A stretch of DNA of 64,000 nt from the NCBI RefSeq assembly GCF_033568475.1, contig NC_133123.1, positions 5,456,001-5,520,000 of the forward strand, given 5' to 3'. This document shows, piece by piece, positions 46,972 through 59,839 of the stretch. The notes under the pieces are model-generated. The model was not told the DNA's origin, ran no database searches, and saw only the letters and a list, made by a program, of their open reading frames with translations. How positions within the stretch are numbered: position 1 is the first letter of the stretch; every line of letters starts with the position of its first letter. The stretch comes from Henckelia pumila (Eukaryota; Streptophyta; Magnoliopsida; Lamiales; Gesneriaceae). A program made the position numbers and the translations under genes.

Positions 46972-47452
46972 TTTCTCCTGCCTAACTAACCCTTCCCACC
47001 ACATTCCCGATTTAATGACATGTCATGCCACGTAATTTTTTTTAAAAAAAAATTAAAACTTGTCCAAAAGCCACTTCTTCCCCGTAATCTGTAATCTTTC
47101 CTCTTTCTTTCTAAGTCGGTTCCCACCAGCCTCCGCCGTAAGCCTCCGCCCGATTCCTTTGGTCGCGCCTCTCTTTCATAGGACTCGTTTTTTCTCATTT
47201 TCTTGTTTTTAATGATGTGTTTTAAAAAAAAATTCTTGCCTGATTTCATTTTGTAGTCATTCGTTTTTTCTTTTTTCTTAATTACTAATTTTTTGGCCTT
47301 AAAAATTGAGTTGAAAATGCAGATTTTGGGTCTTGCTTCGTAAATCTAAGGTCTTGATATATCTGGTCATTACTCGGTCAAAAGGTAAGGGTTTTGATTT
47401 TTTTTTCTTATAGATAAATCCTTATGTTTTCTTGTTTTTGTTAGAACATTAA
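45288..47452. other. P450 upstream flank and AT-rich intergenic DNA
   Basis: The stretch to about 46290 is partly homologous to the flank of P450 copy 1. No gene is supported further on. Short TA and CA runs occur (46625-46640, 46846-46862), and a long TA microsatellite lies at 46919-46970. Confidence 0.55.
46919..46970. repeat. (TA)n microsatellite
   Basis: An uninterrupted run of about 25 TA units. Confidence 0.93.
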
Positions 47453-50083
47453 TGTAACACCCGGTATTTTTAAATACGTAAATTCGTATGCATAATTAAA
47501 AAATTTATTTATTTAAAATTTTATATTTATGGGTTAAATAATTATATGAAAGTTTTTGTGCATGTTTTAAGTTATTTTAAGCATTTAACCCATAATTAGT
47601 GATTTTCACGATTTATGGAAATTAATTGTTTTGATCGCGTAGACGGGACCGTGGACGGACGAGATGACAACTTTCTATCCAATTTATTTCATGAGAATTT
47701 TTAGAGCCCAAAAATATTATTTTGAGTTTTATTTCCTCAATATTTTTAGTATTTAATTTTATATAATTTTAGGAGTCCGTTTTTATTCAAAATAAGCCAA
47801 AATAACGACTTCTTAGTATTTTTAAAATTCCCTTAATTATATATTTCGAGATTTATTATTTAGTATCAGATTTAAATCTTTTAAGTGGAGTTTTAAATTA
47901 TATATTTTGGTATATTAATTAAGTAAATTATATAGTGTAATTATATTTAAAATTTTTAATCCTAAAACTACCCAACCCTACGCCCAAACTCTCCATCAGC
48001 CGCCTCACCCCATCTCCATCATCTTCTTCGTCGATCCAACAGCCAAGAAAGACTCCATAGCCACGTTTTTGAAGGTCCAAAGCAAGTTGTCATCGCCCCG
48101 TCGTCCCGGAATCGTTCCACACGCCTACTTCTCTTCAACCTACGGTGCAAGACATGATTTTCTTTTTTTTTTAAACACCATATCAGTATGTATTATGTAG
48201 GTGAAGTGTATGCATCGAAACTTTTCTTTATTTTTTAGAAAATGGTTTTGCTTTGTTGTTTGCATCATGTTCATGTATTTCTTCCATCTATACTCACGTT
48301 TCTTCATCCATGGTGCGCCCAGCTGCTGGTCGGGGGTACCTAGGTCGAGAGAGGGTGGTCTGGACTCGTGGGGCTCGAGTGGTTCGAGCCAAACGAGCCC
48401 AGGAAGCAAGCTAGGCTCGATCGGGTGCCGAGGTTGCGCAGATTAGGGTTCAGAGGAAGGGGCGATCGATTATGTTGTCCAGGATGCATGGGGTTGGGGG
48501 CTGGTGCAGGTTAGGACCGCCCAGACGTGGGCCACGTCTGAGCGGTGGAGCTCCGGCCAGGGGCGGCCGGAGCTGGGCGGCAGCAGCCCTAGAAGGGCTG
48601 CTGCTCGCGGCGGGCAGCATGGGAAAGGGGGGGTTCGGGTTCTAGGGTTCCAAGTGGGTTCCGGGTCAGGTTAGTGGTTTGGGTCAAGTCCGTGGGTCAT
48701 GGGTTATGTTAGTTGGGTCCGAGTCCGGGTCAAGTTAGTCGGGCTCGGGTATTTTATTTTTAAGTTAATTATTTAGTTAAAGTGTTTTAATTGGGCTAAT
48801 TAGATTAATTAAATTAATGGGCTACATTTAAGTTTATTAATGGGTTGGTATAATTATTTTAAGTTAGCCTAATAATTTTTATGGGCTTGGGAGCCCATGG
48901 AAGTTGTTGGACCAGTCTTTGGGCTTTTGGGCCTATTGGGCCAGAATAAAGTGTTATTGGGCCAGGAAATTTTATTGGGCTTAGAAATGTGTTAATGGGC
49001 CTAAGTATGTTAATGGGCCAGTCTCAGTGTTAATGGGCCAGAATTTAAGAAATTGGGCTTGAGGGTTAGGGTCAGCAGTCCAGCACAAACCATGAGAAAT
49101 TGCATGTGTCCTAAATATATATTTAATTATTTTATGCATGAATGTTATTTTAGTATTTATATGTTAGTATAAAATTAAATTAAATATATATGAAGAACAC
49201 ACATTTTATTTAAGTACATGCATTCATGAAATAATTTTTATGCATGATTTAATGTTTAAGGTTGAGCAAAAGAAAAATAATTTTTATGTTGGAAGTTGAA
49301 GTATTGTGACAATTTGAGGGGGATTCGTTCCCATATGTGAACTATTGAAGGGCAGTTTACTGCCAATTTAAGAGGTGATTCGTCACCGCCACGTACGTTG
49401 GTTTTCACGCTGATCAGTATTTAATGTATGATTTAAGGTTACACTATGGATACAACCATCGATGTTAGAAAATATTTTGCTCAACAATGTTTATGTATTA
49501 TGTATGATTATGATATTTAAGTTAATTTAAGTTATGTTATGTCATGATATTTTTAAGCATGCTCATTCATGTATATGTTATGTATTAGTATTAAAGTGAT
49601 TTAAATTATTTTAAACCCTTGTTATGTTAGCATGTTGGGCCTCTAGGCTCACTATACTGGTATAATGCAGGTGAGTACGTAGAGGAGGATGTGGTACCCA
49701 CCGGCGGCGAGGACATATGAGCGGACATGTAGTGACCTCGTGACCGTGATAGTCGTCTGAGTCTTTATGCATGTTTTGAATATTTTAGCATGTTATACAT
49801 TTATTTATTTATTTTCAGTGGTTGACAGTATGGGATATTCTATTTAAATATTTTCAGTGCATGCAAATTTTATTTATTTTTGCTTATATCAGTATTTTAT
49901 TAAATGTTTGACTCAGATATTTAATTTATTAAAGGTTGCATTTTTATTTAGTTTATTTATTTTTAAATCTATTTATTCTGTGCATATATGTATGGGCATG
50001 TATGTACATATTTTTACTTAGTAAGTATATAAAAAAAAAATTTCGCATATTTATTTATTATTTAGAGAGTTAGGGTCGTTTCA
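47453..50083 (+). repeat. GypC 5' LTR, 2631 bp
   Basis: Begins TGTAACACCC and ends GTCGTTTCA. It shares the block at 47636-47676 with GypA and GypB and has two consecutive hairpins (48516-48546 and 48549-48574). Otherwise it is clearly diverged from both. Confidence 0.92.
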
Positions 50084-50085
50084 GT

Positions 50086-50097
50086 TGGTATCAAAGC
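50086..50097 (+). other. GypC primer-binding site
   Basis: TGGTATCAAAGC two bases after the LTR, an initiator Met tRNA type site with one difference from the GypA site. Confidence 0.8.
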
Positions 50098-50269
50098 ACG
50101 GTTCTTGGAGGGGTCATTACTGCTATGCGAGCTCAGAAATCCACGCTACCAGTCTGTAAGTTTTAAGTTTTTATAGCATGATTTACTTTTAAGAATTTAA
50201 GTTAGCATTAATGTTAAAACACTTAGTTATGCATGGCGATTTACATAAAGAAATATGTGGTGGTGCAGA

Positions 50270-50446
50270 ATGCCTCCCAGACCGATGAACAGACGTGGGG
50301 AATCTACACCTACACCTCCACCTCCACCTCCACCTCCGCAGAACCCACTTGCAGCATTGGAGCAGGCCAATGCTACTTTGATGGCAGGGGTTACTGCTCT
50401 GTTAGAGCAGCAGGCTTCACGTCCTAGAATGTCCCATGAGGAGGAC
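50270..50446 (+). pseudogene. GypC Gag, first part (interrupted by GypB)
   Basis: The ATG at 50270 matches the GypA gag start in context (GCAGAATGCCTCC). The 59 codons cover the proline-rich N-terminus and LEQANATLMAGVTALLEQQ. The frame is cut after EED by the insertion of GypB and resumes at 59840 in the same phase. Confidence 0.9.
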
Positions 50447-53303
50447 TGTAACACCCGGTATTTTTAATTACATAAATCCGCCTGCATAATTAGGATATTT
50501 AATTATTTAAATTTTAGATTTATGGGTTAAATAATTATGTGAATTATTTGTGCATGATTTAATTTATTTTTAAGCTTTTAACCCATAATTAGTAAATTTT
50601 TATGATTTTTAGTATTTTAATTATTTGATCGCGTAGACGGGACCGTGGACGGACGAGATGACAACTTTCTAGCCAAATTATTTTATGAGCCTTTTTAGAG
50701 CCCTAAAATATTATTTTGAGTTTTATTATCTCAAAATTTTAAGTATTTAATTTTATATAATTTTAGGAGTCCTTTTTATCCAAAATTAGCCAAGATAATG
50801 ACTTTTAATCACTTTTAAAAATTCCCTTAATTTTAATTTCGGGATTTTTATTAATGTTTCAGATTTTTAAATATTTATTTTAGAATTTTGTGTTAAGTTA
50901 TATTTTATCTATATATTTAATATCCTTAATAATATATTAATTACCCTATTTTCTTAAATATTAAAAACCCTAACCTAATCTACCCAAACCCATCGACCAA
51001 GCCATCAGCCGCCTCCCTCCATTCTCCATATTCATCTTCTTCACCTAGCAATCCTTGAAGAACTCCATAGCTCGTTTTTGAAGGTTCAAGTCGGTTGTCA
51101 TCGCCCCCGTCGTCCCGGACTCGTCGCCTTCTCGTTTTCTCTACTACTTTGGTGGAAGGCATGATTTTTCCTTCTCTTTTCTTCTCCATATCAGTATATG
51201 CATGTGGGTATCGTGTATACATCAAACTTTTCCAATATTTTTCCAGAAAATTTCGGTTTTGGACGTTGCACCTTGTTCTTGCATTGTTTTGGTTTGCATA
51301 CTCACGTTTTTCTTGCATGGATTGTGCATGGCTGCTGTCCACGGTTCAGAGGGGGTCCAAGGGTCCCTAGGATTGGGTTTGGTCAGATTTGTGGGGCTGT
51401 AATGGGCTGGAGTCGAAGCCATGTCTTCTGGAGCCAAGCAAATCGCGCGCAGGTTTTTGGCTTCTGGTAGAATGGTTCGTTCTCCCTCCTCAGGCCACTA
51501 TTTTGGGTGAGGTTTGTTGGGTTGGAACCTACTAGATGTTGTCTGAGTTTTGCAATTGGTTTCGCGATTTTAGGTGGTCGGAATCTCAAGAACGAAGCAA
51601 AACGCCACAGCTGCTCCTGTCTGCGCGCGAGCTGCGGGTAGGCAGTTTTGCAGAGCTTCGTTCTCCCTCTATACTTGATGGTTTGGGCTGGTTCTTACAT
51701 GGTTGGAAACGTCTTGAAGAGGGCTAGAGGTAGGTGGTGGTGCTCCGGCCAGGGGACGGCCGGAGCATGGCGGCAACTGCCCCGGAAGGCTGCTGCTCGC
51801 GGCTGTGGGAAAGCTAGGAGGGGTTTCGGGTTAGGGGTGGTCCGGGTCGGGTCTGAGGGGTCCGGGTCGGGTCAGTAGGTTAGTGGGTCGGGTTAAGTGG
51901 GTCCGGGTCCGGGTTTGGTGGGCCGGGCTCGAGTCTTTTTATTTTTAAAATATTTTATGAATTAATGGGTTTTTGAGTCAATTAATTTGAAATAAAATTA
52001 TTTGGACTCCCAAATAATTTTATTTGGACTTTTAAAATTTTAATTAAGTTAGTCCATTAATTTTATGGGTTTTGAGCCCATAAAAGTTATTGGGCCAGTC
52101 TTTGGGTTTTTGGGCCCATTGGGCCAGTTTAAGTTGTTATTGGGCTTAGGGTATTTTAATGGGCTTTATTAATTTAATTGGGCTTAGAATAATTATTTGG
52201 GCTTAAAGTTTAAGATATTGGGCTTAAGTATGTTAATGGGCCATATTTAAGTAAATGGGCTTGAGTGTTAGAGCCAACAGTCCAGTACAATCCATGAGAA
52301 AATTTGCATGTGTCCTGATTATATATTTAATTATTTTTATGCATTTAAGTTATTTTAATATTTATATGTTAGTAAGAAATTTAATTAAATATATATGAAG
52401 GACACACATTTTATTCAAGTACATGCATTCATGAAATAATATTTTATGCATAATTTAATGTTTAAGGTTGAGCAAGAAAATATTTTATGTTGGAAGTTGA
52501 AGTAGTGTGACAATTTAAGGGGGATTCGTCCCCATATGATTGAAGGGCAGTTTACTGCCAATTTAAGAGGTGATTCATCACCGGCCACGTACGTTGGTTT
52601 TCACGCTGATCAGTATTTAATGTATGATTTAAGGTTACACTACGGATACAACCATGCGATGTTAGAAAATTAATTGTTCAACAATGTTTATGTATTACGT
52701 ATGATTATGATATTTAAGTTCATTTAAGTTAAGTTATGTTATGTAATTTTTAAGCATGCTCATTCATGTATATGTATGTATTAGTATTTAATTGTTTTAA
52801 ATTATTTTAAACCCTTGTTATGTTAGCATGTTGGGCCTCTAGGCTCACTACACTGGTATGGTGCAGGTGAGTTCATAGAGGAGGATGTAGCTCCCACCGG
52901 AGGCGAGGACGTATGAGCGGACATGCAGTGACCCCGTGACCGTGATAGATGTTTGAGTCACATGCATGTTTTATTTATGTCGGCATGATATATTTTTATT
53001 ATTTGTCAGTGGTTGTGAGTTTAGAATATTTTATTAACTATTTTCAGTGCATGCAAATTTTATACATTTTATTTATGCAGTATTTTTTTAATTAAATGTT
53101 TGACTCAGATATTTATTTTATTTTTAAGAATGCATTTTTATTTAAGTATTTATTTGTTTATTTATTTAGTTATTTTAAATCTTTTTATTCTGTTCATATA
53201 CGTATGAGCGTATATGTACAATACTTTATTTAGTAAGTATATATAATAATAAAAAAATTTTTCCGCATATTTATTTATTAATTATAGAGTTAGGGTCGTT
53301 TCA
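50447..53303 (+). repeat. GypB 5' LTR
   Basis: TGTAACACCC to GTTTCA. It has the shared block at 50630-50670 and one perfect hairpin at 51741-51767. The first of the two hairpins seen in GypA and GypC is absent. Open frames within it are not genes. Confidence 0.94.
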
Positions 53304-53305
53304 GT

Positions 53306-53317
53306 TGGTATCAAAGC
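53306..53317 (+). other. GypB primer-binding site
   Basis: TGGTATCAAAGC, identical to the GypC site. Confidence 0.8.
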
Positions 53318-53489
53318 ACGGTCCTTGGAGGGGTCACTACTGCTATGCGAGCTCAGAAATCCACGCTACCGGTCTGTAAGTTTTAATGTTTATAGTATGA
53401 TTTAAATTTCTAGAATTTAAGTTAGCATTAATTTTAAACCACTTAGTTATGCATGGCGATTTACGTAAAGAAATATGGGGTGATGCAAT

Positions 53490-53576
53490 ATGCCTCGGAG
53501 ACGAGTAGTCCTTAGGGGTGAAATTGGGTAAATTAAGATTTTGGTGCAGCTACTTGGAAATATTTTCTGCGTGCAG
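53490..53576 (+). other. GypB gag deletion scar
   Basis: The gag ATG context remains at 53490, but after about a dozen bases the sequence passes into text that resembles the 3' part of the GypC gag-pol intron and ends GTGCAG. The short frame closes after 13 codons. Essentially the whole of gag, including the zinc knuckle, is missing. Confidence 0.8.
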
Positions 53577-56500
53577 GGAGAATTCTAGTAGGAGGAAATT
53601 CCACGTGTGCGTTGCTGGATTCAGGAGCCACGCATTCGTTTATCTCCCGGGATTTTATCAGACGGATAGGCATTTCACCGGAGGTTGTAGACAGTGGTTA
53701 CGATGTTACCAAGCCATCCGGACAGATTATCACTACCACTAGTGTTATCAGGATCTGGAATTGGAGTTGCAGGGACACTCCATTCGAGCAGATCTAGTGG
53801 TTCTTCCATTGACTGGGTTTGACTTGATTTTGGGTATGGACTGGCTATCAGTTAATGGAGCTTCGATTGATTTCCGACGTAGGACAGTGTCAGTGAAGCC
53901 AACAGGAGGTGAGATGTTTACTTTCTTTGCATCTCAGTCTAGCAGTATTCCTCAGATGATATCACTGGTTCGTGCGAGGAAACTGTTGCGCCATGGATGT
54001 CAGGGTTTTCTTGCTAGTGTGGTCACTACCTCAGATATTTCTAGCAGATCTTTATCAGATATAGAGGTGGTACGTGACTATCCAGATGTTTTTCCTGACG
54101 ATGTTGCAGGAGTTCCACCCGTGAGAGAGGTGGAGTTCAGTATTGAGTTGTTGCCGGATACTGTGCCTATCTCTAAGGCACCGTATCGACTTGCTCCTAC
54201 AGAGATGAGAGAGTTGAAGGAGCAGATTCAGGAGCTGTTGGAGAAGGGCTTTGTTCGCCCTAGCTTTTCTCCATGGGGAGCTCCAGTGTTGTTTGTGAAG
54301 AAGAAGGACGGCAGCATGAGATTGTGCATTGACTACCGAGAGCTTAACAGAGTCACAGTGAAGAACAAGTATCCACTGCCGAGGATAGAGGATCTATTTG
54401 ACCAGTTGCAGGGAGCTTCAGTGTTCTCCAAGATCGATCTGCGATCTGGTTATCATCAGTTACGTGTTAGAGATGCAGATGTGTCCAAGACTGCTTTCCA
54501 GACACGATATGGGCATTACGAGTTCTTAGTGATGCCCTTTGGGATGACCAATGCTCCAGTGGTTTTCATGGATCTCATGAACCGAGTCTTTCAGCCGTAT
54601 TTAGATCAGTTCATCATAGTCTTTATTGATGATATTTTGATCTATTCTAGGAGCATCGAGGAGCATAGACAGCATCTTCAGACAGCCTTGCAGACTTTGA
54701 GGGAGCATCGTTTGTATGCCAAGTTCAGCAAGTGCGAGTTTTGGCTTGAGCAGGTGGCATTTCTTGGCCACATTATTTCGAGAGATGGGATTGCAGTTGA
54801 TCAGTCTAAGGTTGAGGCAGTGCAGAATTGGGGTATTCCGAAGAATGCTTCAGAGATTCGCAGTTTCTTGGGTTTGGCCGGATATTACAGGAAGTTCATC
54901 AAGGGTTTTTCCTCTATTGCAGTACCCTTGACTTCCTTGACCAAGAAGAATGCGAAAGTTATCTGGAGTTCAGACTGTCAGAGGAGCTTCAATCAGCTGA
55001 AGGAAGCACTCACTACTGCACCAGTGTTAGCGATGACAGTACCACACGAGGAGTTAGTGGTGTACACCGACGCGTCTAAACTAGGTTTAGGCGCAGTGCT
55101 TATGCATTGTGGTAAGGTTATTGCGTATGCGTCGAGACAGCTGAAGATTCATGAGCAGAATTATCCGACGCATGACTTGGAGTTGGCAGCAGTGGTTTTC
55201 GCTTTGAAAATCTGGAGGCACTATCTGTATGGCAAGAAGTGCAAGATTTTCACAGACCACAAGAGTCTCAAGTACTTCTTCACACAGAAGGAGTTGAACA
55301 TGAGACAACGCAGATGGTTGGAGTTGGTGAAGGACTATGATTGTGACATTAGCTACCATCCGGCCGATGCTTTGAGTCGGAAGTCGTCGGTGGTATCATG
55401 TTGGACTGTACAGTTACCACTACAGAGCGAGATTCAGAGTTTTGGCTTGGAGTGTTATCCGAGTGGCCATGCACCGAGCTTGTCAGTGTTGACGGTGCAG
55501 CCAGTGTTGAGAGATCGGATTAGAGAGGGACAGTCCACTGATGAGGAGCTACAGCGATGGAGACAGAGAGATGAGGCCAGAGGTAATCTCTTGTATACAG
55601 TGGAGGATGGCATCGTTCAGTACCGTGGGAGGATGTGGGTACCGAACGTTGATCAGTTGAGAGCCGAGATTCTAGCAGAGGCTCATGCATCTCCGTACTC
55701 CATTCACCCCGGAAGTACGAAGATGTACCGAGGCTTACAGTTATCGTATTGGTGGCCCGGGATGAAGAGTGACATCGGGAGAGTGGTGTCAGAGTGCTTG
55801 ACTTGTCAGCAAGTCAAAGCAGAGCATCAGCGTCCAGCAGGACTTCTTAGACCTCTCCCTATTCCGGAATGGAAGTGGGAGAATATTACGATGGACTTTG
55901 TGGTTGGCTTACCGAGGAGTACCAGAGGGTGTACAGCGATTTGGGTGATTGTGGATAGACTCACCAAGTCAGCTCATTTCTTGCCGGTGAGGACTACTTA
56001 TACTTTGACACAGTATGCAGAGCTTTACATCAGAGAGATTGTTAGACTGCATGGCATACCAGTGTCTATTGTGTCAGACAGAGATCCGAGATTCACATCA
56101 GCGTTTTGGAAGAGTCTGCACACAGCTTTGGGGACGAGACTTTTGTTCAGTACAGCATTTCATCCCCAGACAGATGGTCAGTCTGAGAGGGTGATCCAGG
56201 TTCTCGAGGATCTTCTGAGAGCTTGTGTCATCGACTTCCGAGGATCTTGGGAGACTAGACTGCCATTAGTGGAGTTTACCTATAACAACAGCTTTCAGTC
56301 GTCTATAGGTATGGCTCCATATGCAGCACTTTATGGGAGGAGATGCAGATCTCCGGTGCATTGGGATGAGGTTGGAGAGAGGATTTTGTTGGGGCCGGAG
56401 ATTGTGCAGCAGACAGCTGACATGGTGACGCAGATTCGAGACAGGATGAGGACAGCGCAGAGTCGGCAGAAGAGTTATGCAGATGCCAGACGACGCGATT

Positions 56501-56935
56501 TGGAGATTCGCGGTGGGTGATCACGTATTCTTGAAGGTGTCACCTATGAAGGGAGTAACGCGTTTTGGGCGGAGAGGCAAGCTTAATCCGAGATACATAG
56601 GGCCATTCGAGGTCTTGGAGCGAGTTGGCACGTTGGCCTATCGTTTAGCTCTACCTCCAGAGCTAGCGGCAGTGCACAACGTTTTCCATGTATCCATGCT
56701 TCGGAGATATGTCTCCAATCCGTCGCATGTATTGGATTTTGAGCCCTTACAGTTGCCACCAGATCTTGTTTACGAGGAGAGACCAGTGCGGATTTTGGCT
56801 AGAGAGGAGCGGAGGCTTAGGACGCGGGTCATACCGATGGTCAGAGTCCAGTGGCTGAATCACTCGGAGGAGGAAGCTACTTGGGAGACCGATGAGGATA
56901 TGAGGACTCGCTACCCGGAGATGTTCGGGTAAGTA
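53577..56935 (+). pseudogene. GypB Pol: protease, RT, RNase H, integrase, chromodomain (two frameshifts)
   Basis: Protease ([12 protein letters not shown] near 53610-53645) is in one frame up to about 53748, where a one-base deletion relative to GypC moves the frame. From 53761 a long frame of 919 codons holds the RT ([19 protein letters not shown] with catalytic Asp pair at about 54626-54631), RNase H ([14 protein letters not shown]), the integrase zinc region ([12 protein letters not shown], then CLTCQQVK) and the integrase catalytic triad (Asp at 55894, Asp at 56077, Glu at 56185). A one-base insertion near 56508 ends it. The other frame continues with the C-terminal chromodomain ([16 protein letters not shown]) to 56932. 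An in-frame loss of 18 bases near 55361 removes six residues before ADALSRK. Confidence 0.93.
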
Positions 56936-56977
56936 CTTTAATTTCGAGGACGAAATTCAATTTAAGGGGGGGAGAAT
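56936..56977 (+). other. GypB polypurine tract region
   Basis: GAGGACGAAATTCAATTTAA followed by AAGGGGGGGAGAAT directly before the 3' LTR, as in GypA. Confidence 0.88.
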
Positions 56978-59834
56978 TGTAACACCCGGTATTTTTAATT
57001 ACATAAATCCGCCTGCATAATTAGGATATTTAATTATTTAAATTTTAGATTTATGGGTTAAATAATTATGTGAATTATTTGTGCATGATTTAATTTATTT
57101 TTAAGCTTTTAACCCATAATTAGTAAATTTTTATGATTTTTAGTATTTTAATTATTTGATCGCGTAGACGGGACCGTGGACGGACGAGATGACAACTTTC
57201 TAGCCAAATTATTTTATGAGCCTTTTTAGAGCCCTAAAATATTATTTTGAGTTTTATTATCTCAAAATTTTAAGTATTTAATTTTATATAATTTTAGGAG
57301 TCCTTTTTATCCAAAATTAGCCAAGATAATGACTTTTAATCACTTTTAAAAATTCCCTTAATTTTAATTTCGGGATTTTTATTAATGTTTCAGATTTTTA
57401 AATATTTATTTTAGAATTTTGTGTTAAGTTATATTTTATCTATATATTTAATATCCTTAATAATATATTAATTACCCTATTTTCTTAAATATTAAAAACC
57501 CTAACCTAATCTACCCAAACCCATCGACCAAGCCATCAGCCGCCTCCCTCCATTCTCCATATTCATCTTCTTCACCTAGCAATCCTTGAAGAACTCCATA
57601 GCTCGTTTTTGAAGGTTCAAGTCGGTTGTCATCGCCCCCGTCGGTCCCGGACTCGTCGCCTTCTCGTTTTCTCTACTACTTTGGTGGAAGGCATGATTTT
57701 TCCTTCTCTTTTCTTCTCCATATCAGTATATGCATGTGGGTATCGTGTATACATCAAACTTTTCCAATATTTTTCCAGAAAATTTCGGTTTTGGACGTTG
57801 CACCTTGTTCTTGCATTGTTTTGGTTTGCATACTCACGTTTTTCTTGCATGGATTGTGCATGGCTGCTGTCCACGGTTCAGAGGGGGTCCAAGGGTCCCT
57901 AGGATTGGGTTTGGTCAGATTTGTGGGGCTGTAATGGGCTGGAGTCGAAGCCATGTCTTCTGGAGCCAAGCAAATCGCGCGCAGGTTTTTGGCTTCTGGT
58001 AGAATGGTTCGTTCTCCCTCCTCAGGCCACTATTTTGGGTGAGGTTTGTTGGGTTGGAACCTACTAGATGTTGTCTGAGTTTTGCAATTGGTTTCGCGAT
58101 TTTAGGTGGTCGGAATCTCAAGAACGAAGCAAAACGCCACAGCTGCTCCTGTCTGCGCGCGAGCTGCGGGTAGGCAGTTTTGCAGAGCTTCGTTCTCCCT
58201 CTATACTTGATGGTTTGGGCTGGTTCTTACATGGTTGGAAACGTCTTGAAGAGGGCTAGAGGTAGGTGGTGGTGCTCCGGCCAGGGGACGGCCGGAGCAT
58301 GGCGGCAACTGCCCCGGAAGGCTGCTGCTCGCGGCTGTGGGAAAGCTAGGAGGGGTTTCGGGTTAGGGGTGGTCCGGGTCGGGTCTGAGGGGTCCGGGTC
58401 GGGTCAGTAGGTTAGTGGGTCGGGTTAAGTGGGTCCGGGTCCGGGTTTGGTGGGCCGGGCTCGAGTCTTTTTATTTTTAAAATATTTTATGAATTAATGG
58501 GTTTTTGAGTCAATTAATTTGAAATAAAATTATTTGGACTCCCAAATAATTTTATTTGGACTTTTAAAATTTTAATTAAGTTAGTCCATTAATTTTATGG
58601 GTTTTGAGCCCATAAAAGTTATTGGGCCAGTCTTTGGGTTTTTGGGCCCATTGGGCCAGTTTAAGTTGTTATTGGGCTTAGGGTATTTTAATGGGCTTTA
58701 TTAATTTAATTGGGCTTAGAATAATTATTTGGGCTTAAAGTTTAAGATATTGGGCTTAAGTATGTTAATGGGCCATATTTAAGTAAATGGGCTTGAGTGT
58801 TAGAGCCAACAGTCCAGTACAATCCATGAGAAAATTTGCATGTGTCCTGATTATATATTTAATTATTTTTATGCATTTAAGTTATTTTAATATTTATATG
58901 TTAGTAAGAAATTTAATTAAATATATATGAAGGACACACATTTTATTCAAGTACATGCATTCATGAAATAATATTTTATGCATAATTTAATGTTTAAGGT
59001 TGAGCAAGAAAATATTTTATGTTGGAAGTTGAAGTAGTGTGACAATTTAAGGGGGATTCGTCCCCATATGATTGAAGGGCAGTTTACTGCCAATTTAAGA
59101 GGTGATTCATCACCGGCCACGTACGTTGGTTTTCACGCTGATCAGTATTTAATGTATGATTTAAGGTTACACTACGGATACAACCATGCGATGTTAGAAA
59201 ATTAATTGTTCAACAATGTTTATGTATTACGTATGATTATGATATTTAAGTTCATTTAAGTTAAGTTATGTTATGTAATTTTTAAGCATGCTCATTCATG
59301 TATATGTATGTATTAGTATTTAATTGTTTTAAATTATTTTAAACCCTTGTTATGTTAGCATGTTGGGCCTCTAGGCTCACTACACTGGTATGGTGCAGGT
59401 GAGTTCATAGAGGAGGATGTAGCTCCCACCGGAGGCGAGGACGTATGAGCGGACATGCAGTGACCCCGTGACCGTGATAGATGTTTGAGTCACATGCATG
59501 TTTTATTTATGTCGGCATGATATATTTTTATTATTTGTCAGTGGTTGTGAGTTTAGAATATTTTATTAACTATTTTCAGTGCATGCAAATTTTATACATT
59601 TTATTTATGCAGTATTTTTTAATTAAATGTTTGACTCAGATATTTATTTTATTTTTAAGAATGCATTTTTATTTAAGTATTTATTTGTTTATTTATTTAG
59701 TTATTTTAAATCTTTTTATTCTGTTCATATACGTATGGGCGTATATGTACAATACTTTATTTAGTAAGTATATATAATAATAAAAAAATTTTTCCGCATA
59801 TTTATTTATTAATTATAGAGTTAGGGTCGTTTCA
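56978..59834 (+). repeat. GypB 3' LTR
   Basis: Differs from the 5' LTR by an added G near 57644, one T fewer in a T run near 59620 and an A-to-G change near 59738; otherwise identical by eye. Its hairpin is repeated near 58273-58299. Confidence 0.94.
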
Positions 59835-59839
59835 AGGAC

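Larger units (their letters stand above)
50447..59834 (+). mobile_element. GypB: gag-less, pol-only gypsy element, 9.4 kb, nested in GypC gag
   Basis: Two LTRs of 2857 bases (50447-53303 and 56978-59834) flank a 3674-base interior. The target-site duplication AGGAC is at 50442-50446 and 59835-59839. The interior has pol domains ending in a chromodomain but almost no gag. By eye the LTRs differ by one substitution and two single-base indels, making this the youngest large insertion here. Pol carries two frameshifts and an 18-base deletion relative to GypC. Confidence 0.95.

Noticed and set aside
50980-51878. Overlapping frames of 60-120 codons repeated at 57609-58410
   Set aside because: They lie in the GypB LTRs and differ only where the LTRs differ; no protein family is apparent.
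53490-53530. A short peptide beginning at the old gag ATG of GypB as a real product
   Set aside because: It closes after 13 codons at a deletion scar and is not conserved in GypA or GypC.
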